From NCBI GenBank assembly GCA_017470165.1, contig JAFUEX010000025.1, positions 1 to 43,034 of the forward strand: a stretch of DNA of 43,034 bases, read 5' to 3'. The notes beneath the pieces were generated by a model, which was not told the DNA's origin, searched no databases, and worked only from the letters and a program-made list of their open reading frames with translations. The number at the start of each line of letters is the position of its first letter. Position 1 is the stretch's first letter. A program made the position numbers and the translations under genes. The DNA comes from Alphaproteobacteria bacterium (lineage in GTDB: Bacteria > Pseudomonadota > Alphaproteobacteria > RF32 > CAG-239). Shown here piece after piece: positions 9,343 to 17,795 of the stretch.

Positions 9343-9399
9343 AATCTTCCCTTAAGTTTTTTATTAAATTTATATATTAGTTGTCCATTATACACTGTT

Positions 9400-11490
9400 T
9401 TAACTCTCCGATTGTGTCATTTGCGGGGATATTGCCAACACCGTCATCGGATACGCCGAATCATTAACCAGCACAATATCTGCCCCTTTTTCCTCTAAGG
9501 TTGAGGTGCGCCCTGGCATGGTAATCACCTTGTTGCCTGTAAACAACGGCGCCGATTGTCCCATAACCTCATTGGTTTTACGATAAAGAATATCAACCAT
9601 ATCCTCAAACGAACTGCCAACCTTGCCACCACCTGCGCGATACAACATCAGGGTCAGATGATCAATGCGTTGTACTTCGCCAACCCCTGCTGTTGCGTTA
9701 CCCTGCAAATAACGTTTTTTTGCCTTAAAGACAGATTGAAAAGACAATCCTGCCACCACATGATTGTCTGTTTTAGCAATCTCAATTGTTCCTTCATCTG
9801 AGACAATCTGACTGGCCTTTTGTGCTCCATCGGCAAAAATCACCACTTCTTCACCTTTCAGGTGATCTAATCCACCTATTATTGTGGCATTATCTCCAGC
9901 TGTACGTTCAAATTGTAATGCGCTGTCGAGATACCAAGCGTTTTGCTTGTCATATTCTTTTTCTTTTAGCTCTTTCTCGCCCCAATCATAAGACTGTGTT
10001 ATACTATTAGGATAAATAAGCGGCGTACCGCTATCCATCCATTCAATATGCCGCTCATATGTATCATTGATTACTCTTTTAACACTCAACCATAAATCGT
10101 CCATATGACCATCTGATGACGGTATCACCGTTAAACTTTCCACCATACCACCAAATTGATGTTGGTGTAAGGCGGTAACTTCCTGCTCAGTATTAAAAGT
10201 AAACCCAACGACTTGTCCGGATGCCATAACACACCATAGAATCTTATCCGGATAATCCTGATAAGCCCACTCAACAATGCCTGATTTTAACAAATGTTTA
10301 GCTTTAATTGTGGCATCAAACGGATCATAGCCATCGCGCTCATAAGAATATATCAAATCGCGAATAGATGTCCCATATTTATCAACAAACAGCGTGTGTC
10401 CGTTAACTTTAATCGGAGTAAGACCTTTGGAACCAATATTTGAAATCGGCACTACCTTGCAGTTATCAGGGGCCAGTGCTTCAGCCGAGGTCATTGTGTC
10501 AAGGTAAAACTCACCGCCTGATGTCCCAATAAACAACACATCACCGGCCGACAGCCACCGCGCTTCATTATACCGATCTGAAAGCACCGGTGCAGTTATC
10601 GCACATTCGGCCGTTACCTCCGCTCCATCTTTATCAGAAAAATTATCAAAATTATTTGATTGACTTAAAACGCACTTCAATCCTTCATCCGTATTGACCA
10701 GTAAAGCCAACCTGTTTTTATAAAAAGTGCCGCAGCTTGGCATTTGCGCTGCACTTGAAAGCAGCCCTAATTCAAAACTTGGTGTTGAAATATTATCCGG
10801 CATCCGTGAAACAATCGCCGCTTTAGCCTCGTTTGCACTCGTCACTTCTGTAATCTTGGCAATCCCATATCCTGAATGCAAATATTGCCAGAAAACAGCC
10901 CCATCCGAACGCTCACCTTCAGTATGCACCGGCTTAACCGCGCCGGTTGTCCCTTGAGCTTTAGCTTTATAATAATTGCCATCTGAGGTCATAATTTGTC
11001 CTGCTGTCACTGACTTACTCGCCGCCCAAGGGGCTGTATTGTCATTATACAAATTAAGTCTGATCAGTCTGCCCACATCGGTTGGGCTAAAAACATTCCC
11101 GGTTGCATTTAGGGTTGCTATCCCCTCTGTAGCATCAGCACTGATTGTCAACGTATCGTCCGTATTAATGTTGCACCATGGACCGTTTTGCAGCTCAAAA
11201 TCCTCTAATCTCCAATCATCGTTAGCATAACGCGTCAGGGTTTTCATATATTTTGGATGAAACAAATATAAAATATCATTATTCTGCACGATATTTAAGC
11301 GACATACCTTAGCTTTATCATCCCATAAGTCACTTAAGGTAAACGGCGTTTCAATTTCATAAGTCGCATTATTTTTTAAGACTTGCCCATGGTCGGCAAA
11401 AAAACGAATATATTGATGCCCGAACTCCAGCACAAAAGCCGTCCTGTCGCTAAATTCAAACTTTTTCAAAAACACTCTTGATGACGGCAT
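9400..11490 (-). CDS. tail nozzle protein, C-terminal part (T7 gp12-like)
   Basis: This 696-residue protein starts MPSSRVFLKKFEFSDRTAFV. In related podoviruses that segment (F-E-F-S...A-Y/F-V-L-E-F-G) sits inside one long tail tubular B/nozzle protein, directly after an N-terminal RRGGT-FV segment. Here the N-terminal segment is encoded by the separate upstream gene. The body is beta-rich with propeller-like strands (LWLSVKRVINDTYERHIEWM). Stop and start overlap as TGATG, and AGGAGG lies 7 nt before the ATG, so this start is used on purpose. The frame also reads from a TTG directly before the ATG, but the ATG is better placed. It forms the distal tail tube through which DNA leaves. Confidence 0.75.
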   Translation of the reverse strand: MPSSRVFLKKFEFSDRTAFVLEFGHQYIRFFADHGQVLKNNATYEIETPFTLSDLWDDKAKVCRLNIVQNNDILYLFHPKYMKTLTRYANDDWRLEDFELQNGPWCNINTDDTLTISADATEGIATLNATGNVFSPTDVGRLIRLNLYNDNTAPWAASKSVTAGQIMTSDGNYYKAKAQGTTGAVKPVHTEGERSDGAVFWQYLHSGYGIAKITEVTSANEAKAAIVSRMPDNISTPSFELGLLSSAAQMPSCGTFYKNRLALLVNTDEGLKCVLSQSNNFDNFSDKDGAEVTAECAITAPVLSDRYNEARWLSAGDVLFIGTSGGEFYLDTMTSAEALAPDNCKVVPISNIGSKGLTPIKVNGHTLFVDKYGTSIRDLIYSYERDGYDPFDATIKAKHLLKSGIVEWAYQDYPDKILWCVMASGQVVGFTFNTEQEVTALHQHQFGGMVESLTVIPSSDGHMDDLWLSVKRVINDTYERHIEWMDSGTPLIYPNSITQSYDWGEKELKEKEYDKQNAWYLDSALQFERTAGDNATIIGGLDHLKGEEVVIFADGAQKASQIVSDEGTIEIAKTDNHVVAGLSFQSVFKAKKRYLQGNATAGVGEVQRIDHLTLMLYRAGGGKVGSSFEDMVDILYRKTNEVMGQSAPLFTGNKVITMPGRTSTLEEKGADIVLVNDSAYPMTVLAISPQMTQSES

Positions 11491-12875
11491 CAATACACCT
11501 CCTCTAAAGTAATTTGAACATAACCAGAATACCCGTTCTGCCCCCCCGGTCTTCCGTCATAGCTAGTGTATCCTGTCCCACCGGCGCCAATTCCTGATGT
11601 TGTCCCATCATAAACCGAGGCACCACCATAGTTAGGACCATAACCGCCACCGCCGCCGGACGTTTTGCCTGAATTTCCACTATAAGCCTTAACTGTCTGC
11701 GAAACCGCAGCAATAATATTATAGCTGCCACCAACCCCCGGCGTTGGCGATCCAGCTGTTTTTTTGAGAGAACCGCTGCCACCTGTACCACCACCGGCCA
11801 CAATATAATTTGTCAAGCTCGTGCCAAAAGTAGAACTTCCACCTGTGCTTCCTTTTGCGCCACCACCGGAGGCATTAGTGCCATGTTCGCCATATTTACC
11901 AACCACCGCTTTATAATTATCTCTGTTCAACACCATCAACACCTCAATACCGGCACCGGAGCCACCGCCGGCACCTGCGGTGTGGTGATCACTGCCCCAT
12001 GAACCACCGCCGGAGCCACCACCGGCACCATAAAGTTTAATTCTGTACAACCCATGAGGCAATTCTGTTTCATAAATGCCGGCTGTTGTACTATCCAAAA
12101 ACACAGTACCCGACAAAATATCTCCAAGGCTAACAACTCTGCTTGCCGATACGTTTATTGTTTCAGCTCCGCTTTTAGAAGCCAAATCTTTATAAGCCAC
12201 CATCCATTCCACATTATCTCCAACATCAACCTCTATAGATGATCGCTCTTCGCCGTTAATTGTAACAAGCGCATCTGATGGAATCGGTATAATTTCAAAA
12301 ATCATCTTCAAGGTTACATCGACCGTTTTATCGCTACTGGCAACCACTTGTCCCTGAACCGTCCGATACCCATCTTTTTTTACCCTATAAGTAACAGTTG
12401 CATTTTTACCCACAGTAATACTGTCTCTTATCTGTCCGTTAAGGTAAATATCTGCACCTTCTATATTGCAGACTACTTCGACTGTAACCATCTCAACCTG
12501 ACTAACAAGGTTTATGGCTAAATCCGTATCTTCTTTTATAACAATGCTGCCCTCTTTTGTATTATAATATTCGGCACTTACCTTGTAACTGATCTCATCC
12601 CCGTATGCCGCCTGAAAACTATTGCGCAAACTCCCCTCTATTTCTATATCCGCATCTTCAGGTGAAGTAATAATATTTAAGGTCAACGGCTCAGTCGTCT
12701 TGGCGGAGCTCACAAAATGCGTCCCCCCTCTGCGCTTAAAACACCCCTCAGACAACGGAATAAAATTGGACATAATATCAGCAGAATACTGATAAACAGG
12801 CAAATCAAACCGCCCATCCATCAGCGGTGATATTTCCCCACCATTAAATTGATTTTGCACCGGTTTAATCGACAT
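11490..12875 (-). CDS. tail nozzle N-terminal part fused to PEGA repeats and a glycine-rich domain
   Basis: Residues 1-58 (QNQFNGGEISPLMDGRFD, then GCFKRRGGTHFVSS) match the N-terminus of podovirus nozzle/tail tubular B proteins. Then come three PEGA-like repeats: TSPEDADIEIEG near 70, NIEGADIYLNG near 137 and IPSDALVTINGE near 198. A last third of about 170 residues is dominated by GGG/GGSGG runs, opened by LPHGLYRIKLYGAGGGSGG, the signature of glycine-rich fibre tips. The gene stops exactly where the nozzle body (next gene) begins. The first gp11-like gene overlaps it by 11 nt, and a TTG precedes the chosen ATG. It probably displays an adhesin-like domain on the tail. The split is discussed as a finding. 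Confidence 0.7.
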   Translation of the reverse strand: MSIKPVQNQFNGGEISPLMDGRFDLPVYQYSADIMSNFIPLSEGCFKRRGGTHFVSSAKTTEPLTLNIITSPEDADIEIEGSLRNSFQAAYGDEISYKVSAEYYNTKEGSIVIKEDTDLAINLVSQVEMVTVEVVCNIEGADIYLNGQIRDSITVGKNATVTYRVKKDGYRTVQGQVVASSDKTVDVTLKMIFEIIPIPSDALVTINGEERSSIEVDVGDNVEWMVAYKDLASKSGAETINVSASRVVSLGDILSGTVFLDSTTAGIYETELPHGLYRIKLYGAGGGSGGGSWGSDHHTAGAGGGSGAGIEVLMVLNRDNYKAVVGKYGEHGTNASGGGAKGSTGGSSTFGTSLTNYIVAGGGTGGSGSLKKTAGSPTPGVGGSYNIIAAVSQTVKAYSGNSGKTSGGGGGYGPNYGGASVYDGTTSGIGAGGTGYTSYDGRPGGQNGYSGYVQITLEEVY

Positions 12876-13470
12876 CAATAACCTCTCTTACACCAACCCA
12901 ACTGCCATCTGGAATAGTCTGACTATCACACATCAATTCATTGTTTTTATCCGCTTGAGCCAAGCATTGGAAAAATTCATTTTCAAACCCTTGCGCCAAC
13001 TGTGCGGATTGTTTAATTCGCATTGCATATTCCGCTGCCAGTTTAGCAGCCATTGCCTCACGAAACCACGGGCTAAATTTCTTCTCTTCCGTTACCAGTG
13101 CAACATAGCTGATATAAAGTTTATCCTCCACATCACACAAGATTTTGTCACCCTCAATCGAATACCTTTCATCCGATAGCGCAATATAATTCCTATAGTT
13201 CGGCAGCTTCCAACCAAGTCCGAATTGATAAAGTTTCAAAAAGTCAGCTGGCAAAGTATAGGCCTTGGCAAAACCTGAAATCGGATCCTGAATATCCGGT
13301 GCCAAGCAGACGCGTTTAATAGCAAAACGCCAATCATTATTGCATAACAACAGCTTTAAGATATCTTCATAAATCAAGCCATAAATTTTGCCGTTCGGCT
13401 CCTGTGCGGTTGAAGAAATCAGCGGTTCGCCAATCTTCAAAAGCGCCCGATTGATGATGTTAATACTCAT
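12865..13470 (-). CDS. tail adaptor protein, T7 gp11-like
   Basis: This 201-residue protein carries the typical order of podovirus tail tubular protein A. It has INRALLKIGEPLISS at the N-terminus, NNDWRFAIKRVCLAPD near 44 and GFAKAYTLPADFLKLYQFG near 66, followed by a helical C-terminal part. The protein forms the ring that links the portal to the nozzle. Its position, upstream of the nozzle gene and behind the head module, fits. Start ATG 13470. The 3' end overlaps the nozzle start by 11 nt. Confidence 0.85.
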   Translation of the reverse strand: MSINIINRALLKIGEPLISSTAQEPNGKIYGLIYEDILKLLLCNNDWRFAIKRVCLAPDIQDPISGFAKAYTLPADFLKLYQFGLGWKLPNYRNYIALSDERYSIEGDKILCDVEDKLYISYVALVTEEKKFSPWFREAMAAKLAAEYAMRIKQSAQLAQGFENEFFQCLAQADKNNELMCDSQTIPDGSWVGVREVIDVD

Positions 13471-13492
13471 AGCCTCTTTCCATCCCTTTTCT

Positions 13493-13536
13493 CTATCATT
13501 GCGAGGGCGTCAGCGCAGATCGCAATCCATTCCTCA
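13493..13536. repeat. palindromic repeat-like element (ATTGCGA...TCGCAAT)
   Basis: The arms ATTGCGAGG and ATCGCAATCC face each other around a GC-rich centre. The arrangement and the wording (TCATTGCGAGG ... CGCAATCCA) resemble the small dispersed palindromes found in intergenic DNA of many proteobacterial genomes. It lies in the gap between the head and tail modules, one of the few longer gaps in the late operon. A second copy was not seen in this window. Confidence 0.45.
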
Positions 13537-13542
13537 CAAATG

Positions 13543-13568
13543 GGGGCAAAGCCTTTGAGCTATGCCCC
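13543..13568 (-). terminator. hairpin between cement-protein and tail-adaptor genes
   Basis: GGGGCA pairs with TGCCCC, with a further three pairs inside after one mismatch. There is no T run behind it on the minus strand, so it is at most an attenuator or a 3'-end-stabilising hairpin between the head and tail transcripts. Confidence 0.35.
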
Positions 13569-13578
13569 TTTCGTTTAC

Positions 13579-13905
13579 CTATCTAGGCAAATAAGCCTGT
13601 TTGACTTTAACCGCACCGGTATTGCCGGTTACGCTTGCCTTTGCCCACATCTTAATATCCGAGGGCAAAGAAATCGTTGCGATAACATCGCCAGATTTAT
13701 AGTCACCGGCCGTCAAGGCTGCCTCCAAAACGGTCGCAAACGTCCCATCTTCGGTGTCCGAATGTGTTACCGTTACTTTGGCGCTTGAGTCGATGGACAC
13801 TTCATCAGCCTCAGCATAAACTTTAAGCTCCAAAGCACTCATCGTACCGCCGGTTAAAACCGCGCCGACATCCAGGTCTTCGCCATAAACTTGTATATCT
13901 GTCAT
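13579..13905 (-). CDS. Bbp16-like capsid cement protein
   Basis: This 108-residue, beta-rich, acidic protein (DIQVYGEDLDVGAVLTGGTM, then LELKVYAEAD) matches the pattern of Bordetella phage BPP-1 Bbp16, the cement protein that decorates and stabilises the capsid. It directly follows the major capsid gene (12 nt), as in BPP-1-like phages. The SD AAGGAG is well placed before ATG 13905. There are no membrane or catalytic motifs, as expected. Confidence 0.65.
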   Translation of the reverse strand: MTDIQVYGEDLDVGAVLTGGTMSALELKVYAEADEVSIDSSAKVTVTHSDTEDGTFATVLEAALTAGDYKSGDVIATISLPSDIKMWAKASVTGNTGAVKVKQAYLPR

Positions 13906-13917
13906 TGTTCATTCTCC

Positions 13918-14856
13918 TTATTCAAAGCTGACGGCCTTATCATCGCCATCGTTGAAGTTATAGCTTGAAATCAACGGGATTTCATTCCAAGTCGAAACAA
14001 GGAAGTTCAAAGCCTTGTCGCCGTTAGTTGTGCGCAAGATTTCTTTCTTGTATTCGGTCTCAAGCCACCCTTTCAATCTCGGGTGCAAATAAATTGCCGT
14101 ATTGCCAGGTCTCGCCTGCGCATCAACCAAAGCCTCGTTAATCTGGGTAATTGTTGGCAGTTTTGACTTCGAAATGTTAACAATACCGGCAACCGTCTTG
14201 GGGTTCTTCAAGCGCATACCAAAATATCCTTTAAGCCGCACACCAAAGCCCAATACGCCACGGTCATCATGATACAAGGCGCCGTTGTTAATCGGTTTAA
14301 CATCAAGCATTGCCCCGTTCTTAAATCCGGTCGGCGAATACAAGCCGCCGTTTTCCCCTGGGACAGAACGCACAATTAGCATTGAATAAAGGCCTGTTTT
14401 GCCTGTAGAGGCTGCCCCGCCTCCGGCAGAAACAACCTTTTCATTGTCAATCATATATTGCAGATAGTTTTCATACAAAATATGCTTCTCAGTATCATTA
14501 CCCGACAAGCGCAAAATCTTCGGCATTTTATCGGCAAAGTATTTTGCTTCGCCGCCCAAAGCCTGTGCTTTGTCTTCCGGAACAAAGATTTCCCCGCCCA
14601 TAATATTAAGGTCTTCTTTTTCCAGTTTAGAATCAACGCTCACCTTCGGCAAAGGTGCGTTCATCTGGACAAATCCCGCCCCTTTAATGTCGGTTACAAC
14701 TTCCGAGATGTCCCACAGCGGGTGTGAAGCCGCCTCAAATTTAATCCGCGCCAAAATCGGTGATTCTTCGGTCAAATACTCAATTTGGTGCGGTTGTTTT
14801 TTGGCATACTCAACAGACAATTCCTGCAGAGTTGCCGGATGATCAATATTAGCCAT
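13918..14856 (-). CDS. major capsid protein (HK97-like, BPP-1 type)
   Basis: This 312-residue protein lies between the scaffold-like and cement-protein genes. It begins MANIDHPATLQELSVEYAKK, contains IMGGEIFVPEDKAQALGGEA near 85, and ends with a strand-rich part (LKGWLETEYKKEILRTTNGD). Position, length and the YLHPRLKG segment fit the P22/BPP-1-like branch of HK97-fold capsids. The SD AGGAGA is ideally spaced before ATG 14856. No delta domain or protease is seen next to it, so maturation would rely on the separate scaffold protein. Confidence 0.75.
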   Translation of the reverse strand: MANIDHPATLQELSVEYAKKQPHQIEYLTEESPILARIKFEAASHPLWDISEVVTDIKGAGFVQMNAPLPKVSVDSKLEKEDLNIMGGEIFVPEDKAQALGGEAKYFADKMPKILRLSGNDTEKHILYENYLQYMIDNEKVVSAGGGAASTGKTGLYSMLIVRSVPGENGGLYSPTGFKNGAMLDVKPINNGALYHDDRGVLGFGVRLKGYFGMRLKNPKTVAGIVNISKSKLPTITQINEALVDAQARPGNTAIYLHPRLKGWLETEYKKEILRTTNGDKALNFLVSTWNEIPLISSYNFNDGDDKAVSFE

Positions 14857-14859
14857 GTT

Positions 14860-15591
14860 TTATTCTCCTCTAGCTTTATTTAAAATGGATTGGATCCATT
14901 CTTGAGTTGATACTTCTTGTGTTTGCGTGGCTCCACCGCCCAAGCCTTTAACCGTATCTTCGCTTACCGCCTCGCCTAAGCGTTTAGCCATTTGCATAAA
15001 CGCTTTGGTACCGATAGACACTTCAATATTGGTTAACATTTCTTCAGGCAATTCGAGGACGCGCACACCGCGTTTCATAAGTTCTTCATTTTTGGAATAA
15101 TCATCGCCCCATTCGGCTTTGATTGCTTCCTTATCTTTTTCCACCAACGCATTAAAATCCTGCGTTAATTTGTCTTGACGCGCCTTGTACCAATTATAAA
15201 TCTTTTCAACTTGCGCCGGTCTTAAGCCCGTCTCAAGCGCTGCCGATTTAAAATCGTCAATAAAGGGAATGTCGGCCTCTACAACATCTTTTAAGGCATA
15301 GCCTTCGATTGTCTCAGGACATCCCAATTTCGCGTCCAATTTCTTCCATCCGTCCGCATCATCGGCTTTAGGAATCGAAAACTTATTGCCTGTGGATTTT
15401 TCCAAAGATTGGTACGACTTCAAAACGTCTTGGGGAGATTTCCATCCCTTATCCGCAACCATTTTCAAAGTCTCCTGTGGCAAACCTTCCGTCCATTCGG
15501 CTTGTGATGATGTTTCAAGAGAAGTTTCGTTTGTGTCATTACTAGAGTTGTCGGCATCTGACACATCTGCCGGCTCTTTTAATTCTTCCAT
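14860..15591 (-). CDS. scaffold-like capsid assembly protein
   Basis: This 243-residue acidic protein has a disordered Asp/Ser/Thr-rich N-terminus (MEELKEPADVSDADNSSND) followed by helical segments (KSPQDVLKSYQSLEK, then LRPAQVEKIYNWYKARQDK). That is the usual plan of podovirus scaffolds. I place the start at ATG 15591, where AAGGAA lies 8 nt upstream. The longer frame would begin inside the tail of the preceding gene without an SD. It precedes the capsid gene by 3 nt. Confidence 0.65.
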   Translation of the reverse strand: MEELKEPADVSDADNSSNDTNETSLETSSQAEWTEGLPQETLKMVADKGWKSPQDVLKSYQSLEKSTGNKFSIPKADDADGWKKLDAKLGCPETIEGYALKDVVEADIPFIDDFKSAALETGLRPAQVEKIYNWYKARQDKLTQDFNALVEKDKEAIKAEWGDDYSKNEELMKRGVRVLELPEEMLTNIEVSIGTKAFMQMAKRLGEAVSEDTVKGLGGGATQTQEVSTQEWIQSILNKARGE

Positions 15592-15607
15592 ATCGATTTC
15601 CTTATAA

Positions 15608-15955
15608 TTAAATGTTAATATTCTCTTCCAAATTTGCTCTTTCGCTTGACAAGCAAGCAATCAGGTTCAAGACCTCTTTTTCATCCAAGCTCAAATATTT
15701 AACCACTTGGTCAAATACGGCTCTTTTGCCTTGGATAAAAGCCACTGCACAAGCGTCAAACCGCCCTTGGGCATCATAAAAATAGGGTGAACCGTCTTTT
15801 CCCAGTTCACCCTTGCCTTGGGCTATATCACGCAAATATGCAACCACCGCCTGGCCGGACTTGCTCAAATGCCCTTGTTCGTCACAAAAGCAGTTCTTAA
15901 ACGCTTTTATCAGTTCAAGCGTTAATTTTGCTTTCTCAATTGATACCATTTGCAT
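15608..15955 (-). CDS. Bbp19-like small phage protein
   Basis: This 115-residue protein shows the Bbp19-type pattern: an F-x-x-x-F...G...VVAYL part followed by RFDACAVAFIQGKRAVFDQV. In BPP-1-like phages such a protein sits next to the portal and scaffold genes; its role is unknown. It overlaps the portal gene by 20 nt. The SD GGGGG lies 6 nt before ATG 15955. A second ATG two codons downstream is possible. Confidence 0.6.
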   Translation of the reverse strand: MQMVSIEKAKLTLELIKAFKNCFCDEQGHLSKSGQAVVAYLRDIAQGKGELGKDGSPYFYDAQGRFDACAVAFIQGKRAVFDQVVKYLSLDEKEVLNLIACLSSERANLEENINI

Positions 15956-17552
15956 TTACTGCCCCCGCTTCGCTCATATTCTTAACCGCTTGACTGACCG
16001 GCTGTGCTGCAGCTAACAAGGCGGCTGCCTGTTCTTGGCTTGCTCTTTGTTCTCCCAATGCTTTAACTTCTTCGGGCGTGCGGATAACTTGGCTTGCCAC
16101 GCCTTTATAATCAGCAATCGCTCTTGCCGCTTCTTCAAAGTTCACAATATCCAACACCGCAGGATTAACCTGTGCCATCCCGATAACATTGCTCAGCCAT
16201 TCCATCAGTCCATTGATAGATGCCGCCTGTTGCATATGCACCGCCGGACTTTCAAATTCAATATCGATTGCCCCGTCATAAAACAACGCATCCGGCACAT
16301 CATCCAAATAGCCATAACTTGCTAAAATATCTATCTCGCGCTCAATATTGGGCACCAACCATTCAGCAGAAATAAGTTCAGAAGTCGGAGCCAAAATAAG
16401 AGCTTTTTCCTGCATCCGCTCTTGCACTTCATAAGCTGTTGCATTCTTCACATCGGTAAGGCTTTGGAACAACGGCACCAAAAAGGCTTTTTCAATAATT
16501 TCTCTGATAGCCTGCTGCATCTCCAAGGTTATCTGCAAATTAGACCCGTATTGCATTGGCGCCGCCAATGGTCTGCCGTTGGCATCCAAAGCACCTTTAA
16601 CAATCGCGCCGGGTTGCCCAATCCTTGAGGCATCTCTGATGTCGCTTGAGGTAAAGATAGTTGGATTAGCCGACAGTTGTGCACTACGTAACGTGGTTTT
16701 GCCGATTTCATTTATCGTCAATATATCCTGCAGAGCCTTCAATGCCGGAGAATTACCATAAACAGCCCCCGGCATAACCTCATATCGCGGCACCATATAC
16801 GGATTAACTCTATACCCGCTTTCATAAATCAGATTATTATCATCCAAGCAAATATGATAAGAGGCAAAGCGCATACCGGTATAATCTTTGGCTTTCGGAT
16901 TGCGATCAAGACGCGGCTCAATCGCGTGTAAAAACTTGAATTTCCTATCGGGTGTCTTATCAGCCCTCTCAATCATTTGCGGCGTTGCTTTTGTACCAAA
17001 CTCTTGCACTGCTTGTCTGGCGTTCAGCTCATAGGTGCGATAGACTACATCAATCACATTATCTTTGTTCACATCACAATAAACTTCATTCATCGGCACT
17101 GAACGGTATTTAATGCCCGAACCTGCGGCATCCTCAACCAACCAAGCTGCTTGGCCGTAAATTCCCATCTGCCTTAGTTGCGTGGTGCTTTCTGATGTAA
17201 AATTGCTTTTTGGAGCATAGCGCATCTTAAACAACAGGTTGTTGACATATTCCAAATAGCGCTTGATGTCATCGCTTGCCTCAACTCTGGGATTACTTGG
17301 TTTTAATCTGGCCCATTGCATATTGGTCGGTATCAAAATGGATTTTAAGGATGCCACAAACATGGTTAAGGCGTTTACCGCAGTTCCGTCAAAATTGCGT
17401 TGTATAATCCGCTTGTCATTGTCTTTAACATAGATTTTAGAATTCACCGCGCAAAGCTCAGCCGCTCTGTCCCAATATTTTTCATATGGCCGCCGTTTTT
17501 CTTTCAACGCGCTCAAGCGCTTGGTGACATATTCTACTCTTGTTTCCGTCAT
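15936..17552 (-). CDS. portal (head-to-tail connector) protein
   Basis: This 538-residue protein belongs to the podovirus head-to-tail connector family. It has KEKRRPYEKYWDRAAEL near the N-terminus, RNFDGTAVNALTMFVASLKS near 55 and MRYAPKSNFTSESTTQLRQM near 113. A later conserved segment is NATAYEVQERMQEKALILAP. It forms the dodecameric ring for DNA packaging and ejection. I prefer ATG 17552 (GAGAG about 5 nt upstream) to the TTG seven codons earlier. It follows the small linker protein and TerL, the normal packaging-module order. Confidence 0.88.
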   Translation of the reverse strand: MTETRVEYVTKRLSALKEKRRPYEKYWDRAAELCAVNSKIYVKDNDKRIIQRNFDGTAVNALTMFVASLKSILIPTNMQWARLKPSNPRVEASDDIKRYLEYVNNLLFKMRYAPKSNFTSESTTQLRQMGIYGQAAWLVEDAAGSGIKYRSVPMNEVYCDVNKDNVIDVVYRTYELNARQAVQEFGTKATPQMIERADKTPDRKFKFLHAIEPRLDRNPKAKDYTGMRFASYHICLDDNNLIYESGYRVNPYMVPRYEVMPGAVYGNSPALKALQDILTINEIGKTTLRSAQLSANPTIFTSSDIRDASRIGQPGAIVKGALDANGRPLAAPMQYGSNLQITLEMQQAIREIIEKAFLVPLFQSLTDVKNATAYEVQERMQEKALILAPTSELISAEWLVPNIEREIDILASYGYLDDVPDALFYDGAIDIEFESPAVHMQQAASINGLMEWLSNVIGMAQVNPAVLDIVNFEEAARAIADYKGVASQVIRTPEEVKALGEQRASQEQAAALLAAAQPVSQAVKNMSEAGAVNANGIN

Positions 17553-17584
17553 CTTACTCTCACTTTTTTTCAAAGCTTTAAGTT

Positions 17585-17779
17585 TTAAGCCCCTAAGGTC
17601 TTTTTATTCGTCTGCACGCCGCTCAGGTCATTTCCTGCTAGCACCTGAGATGCCACACCGCGACGTTTTCTACGGCCTCTTTCTTGTTCGCGCACTTTTT
17701 CAGAATTATCAACAACCTGCGGTGTCTCCTCAACTTGTTGCAGTTCCGGTGTTTTAGATTTTGAAAAAACGCCACTCAT
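17585..17779 (-). CDS. small linker protein between TerL and portal
   Basis: This 64-residue basic protein (MSGVFSKSKTPELQQ, with RGRRKRRGVASQVLAGNDL near the middle) resembles the short proteins ending in ...TGxxGL...KTLLG that accompany podovirus portals. The start at 17779 has AAGGAG 9 nt upstream. The frame extends upstream to 17818, but that part overlaps TerL and lacks an SD. Function unknown. Confidence 0.55.
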   Translation of the reverse strand: MSGVFSKSKTPELQQVEETPQVVDNSEKVREQERGRRKRRGVASQVLAGNDLSGVQTNKKTLGA

Positions 17780-17795
17780 TTCTTTTTTCTCCTTT

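Noticed and set aside
11490-11493. Split nozzle caused by a sequencing error
   Set aside because: An SD of AGGAGG sits at the proper distance and the genes overlap in TGATG. The inserted PEGA/Gly-rich part also lies between the halves, so one missing base would not rejoin a normal protein.
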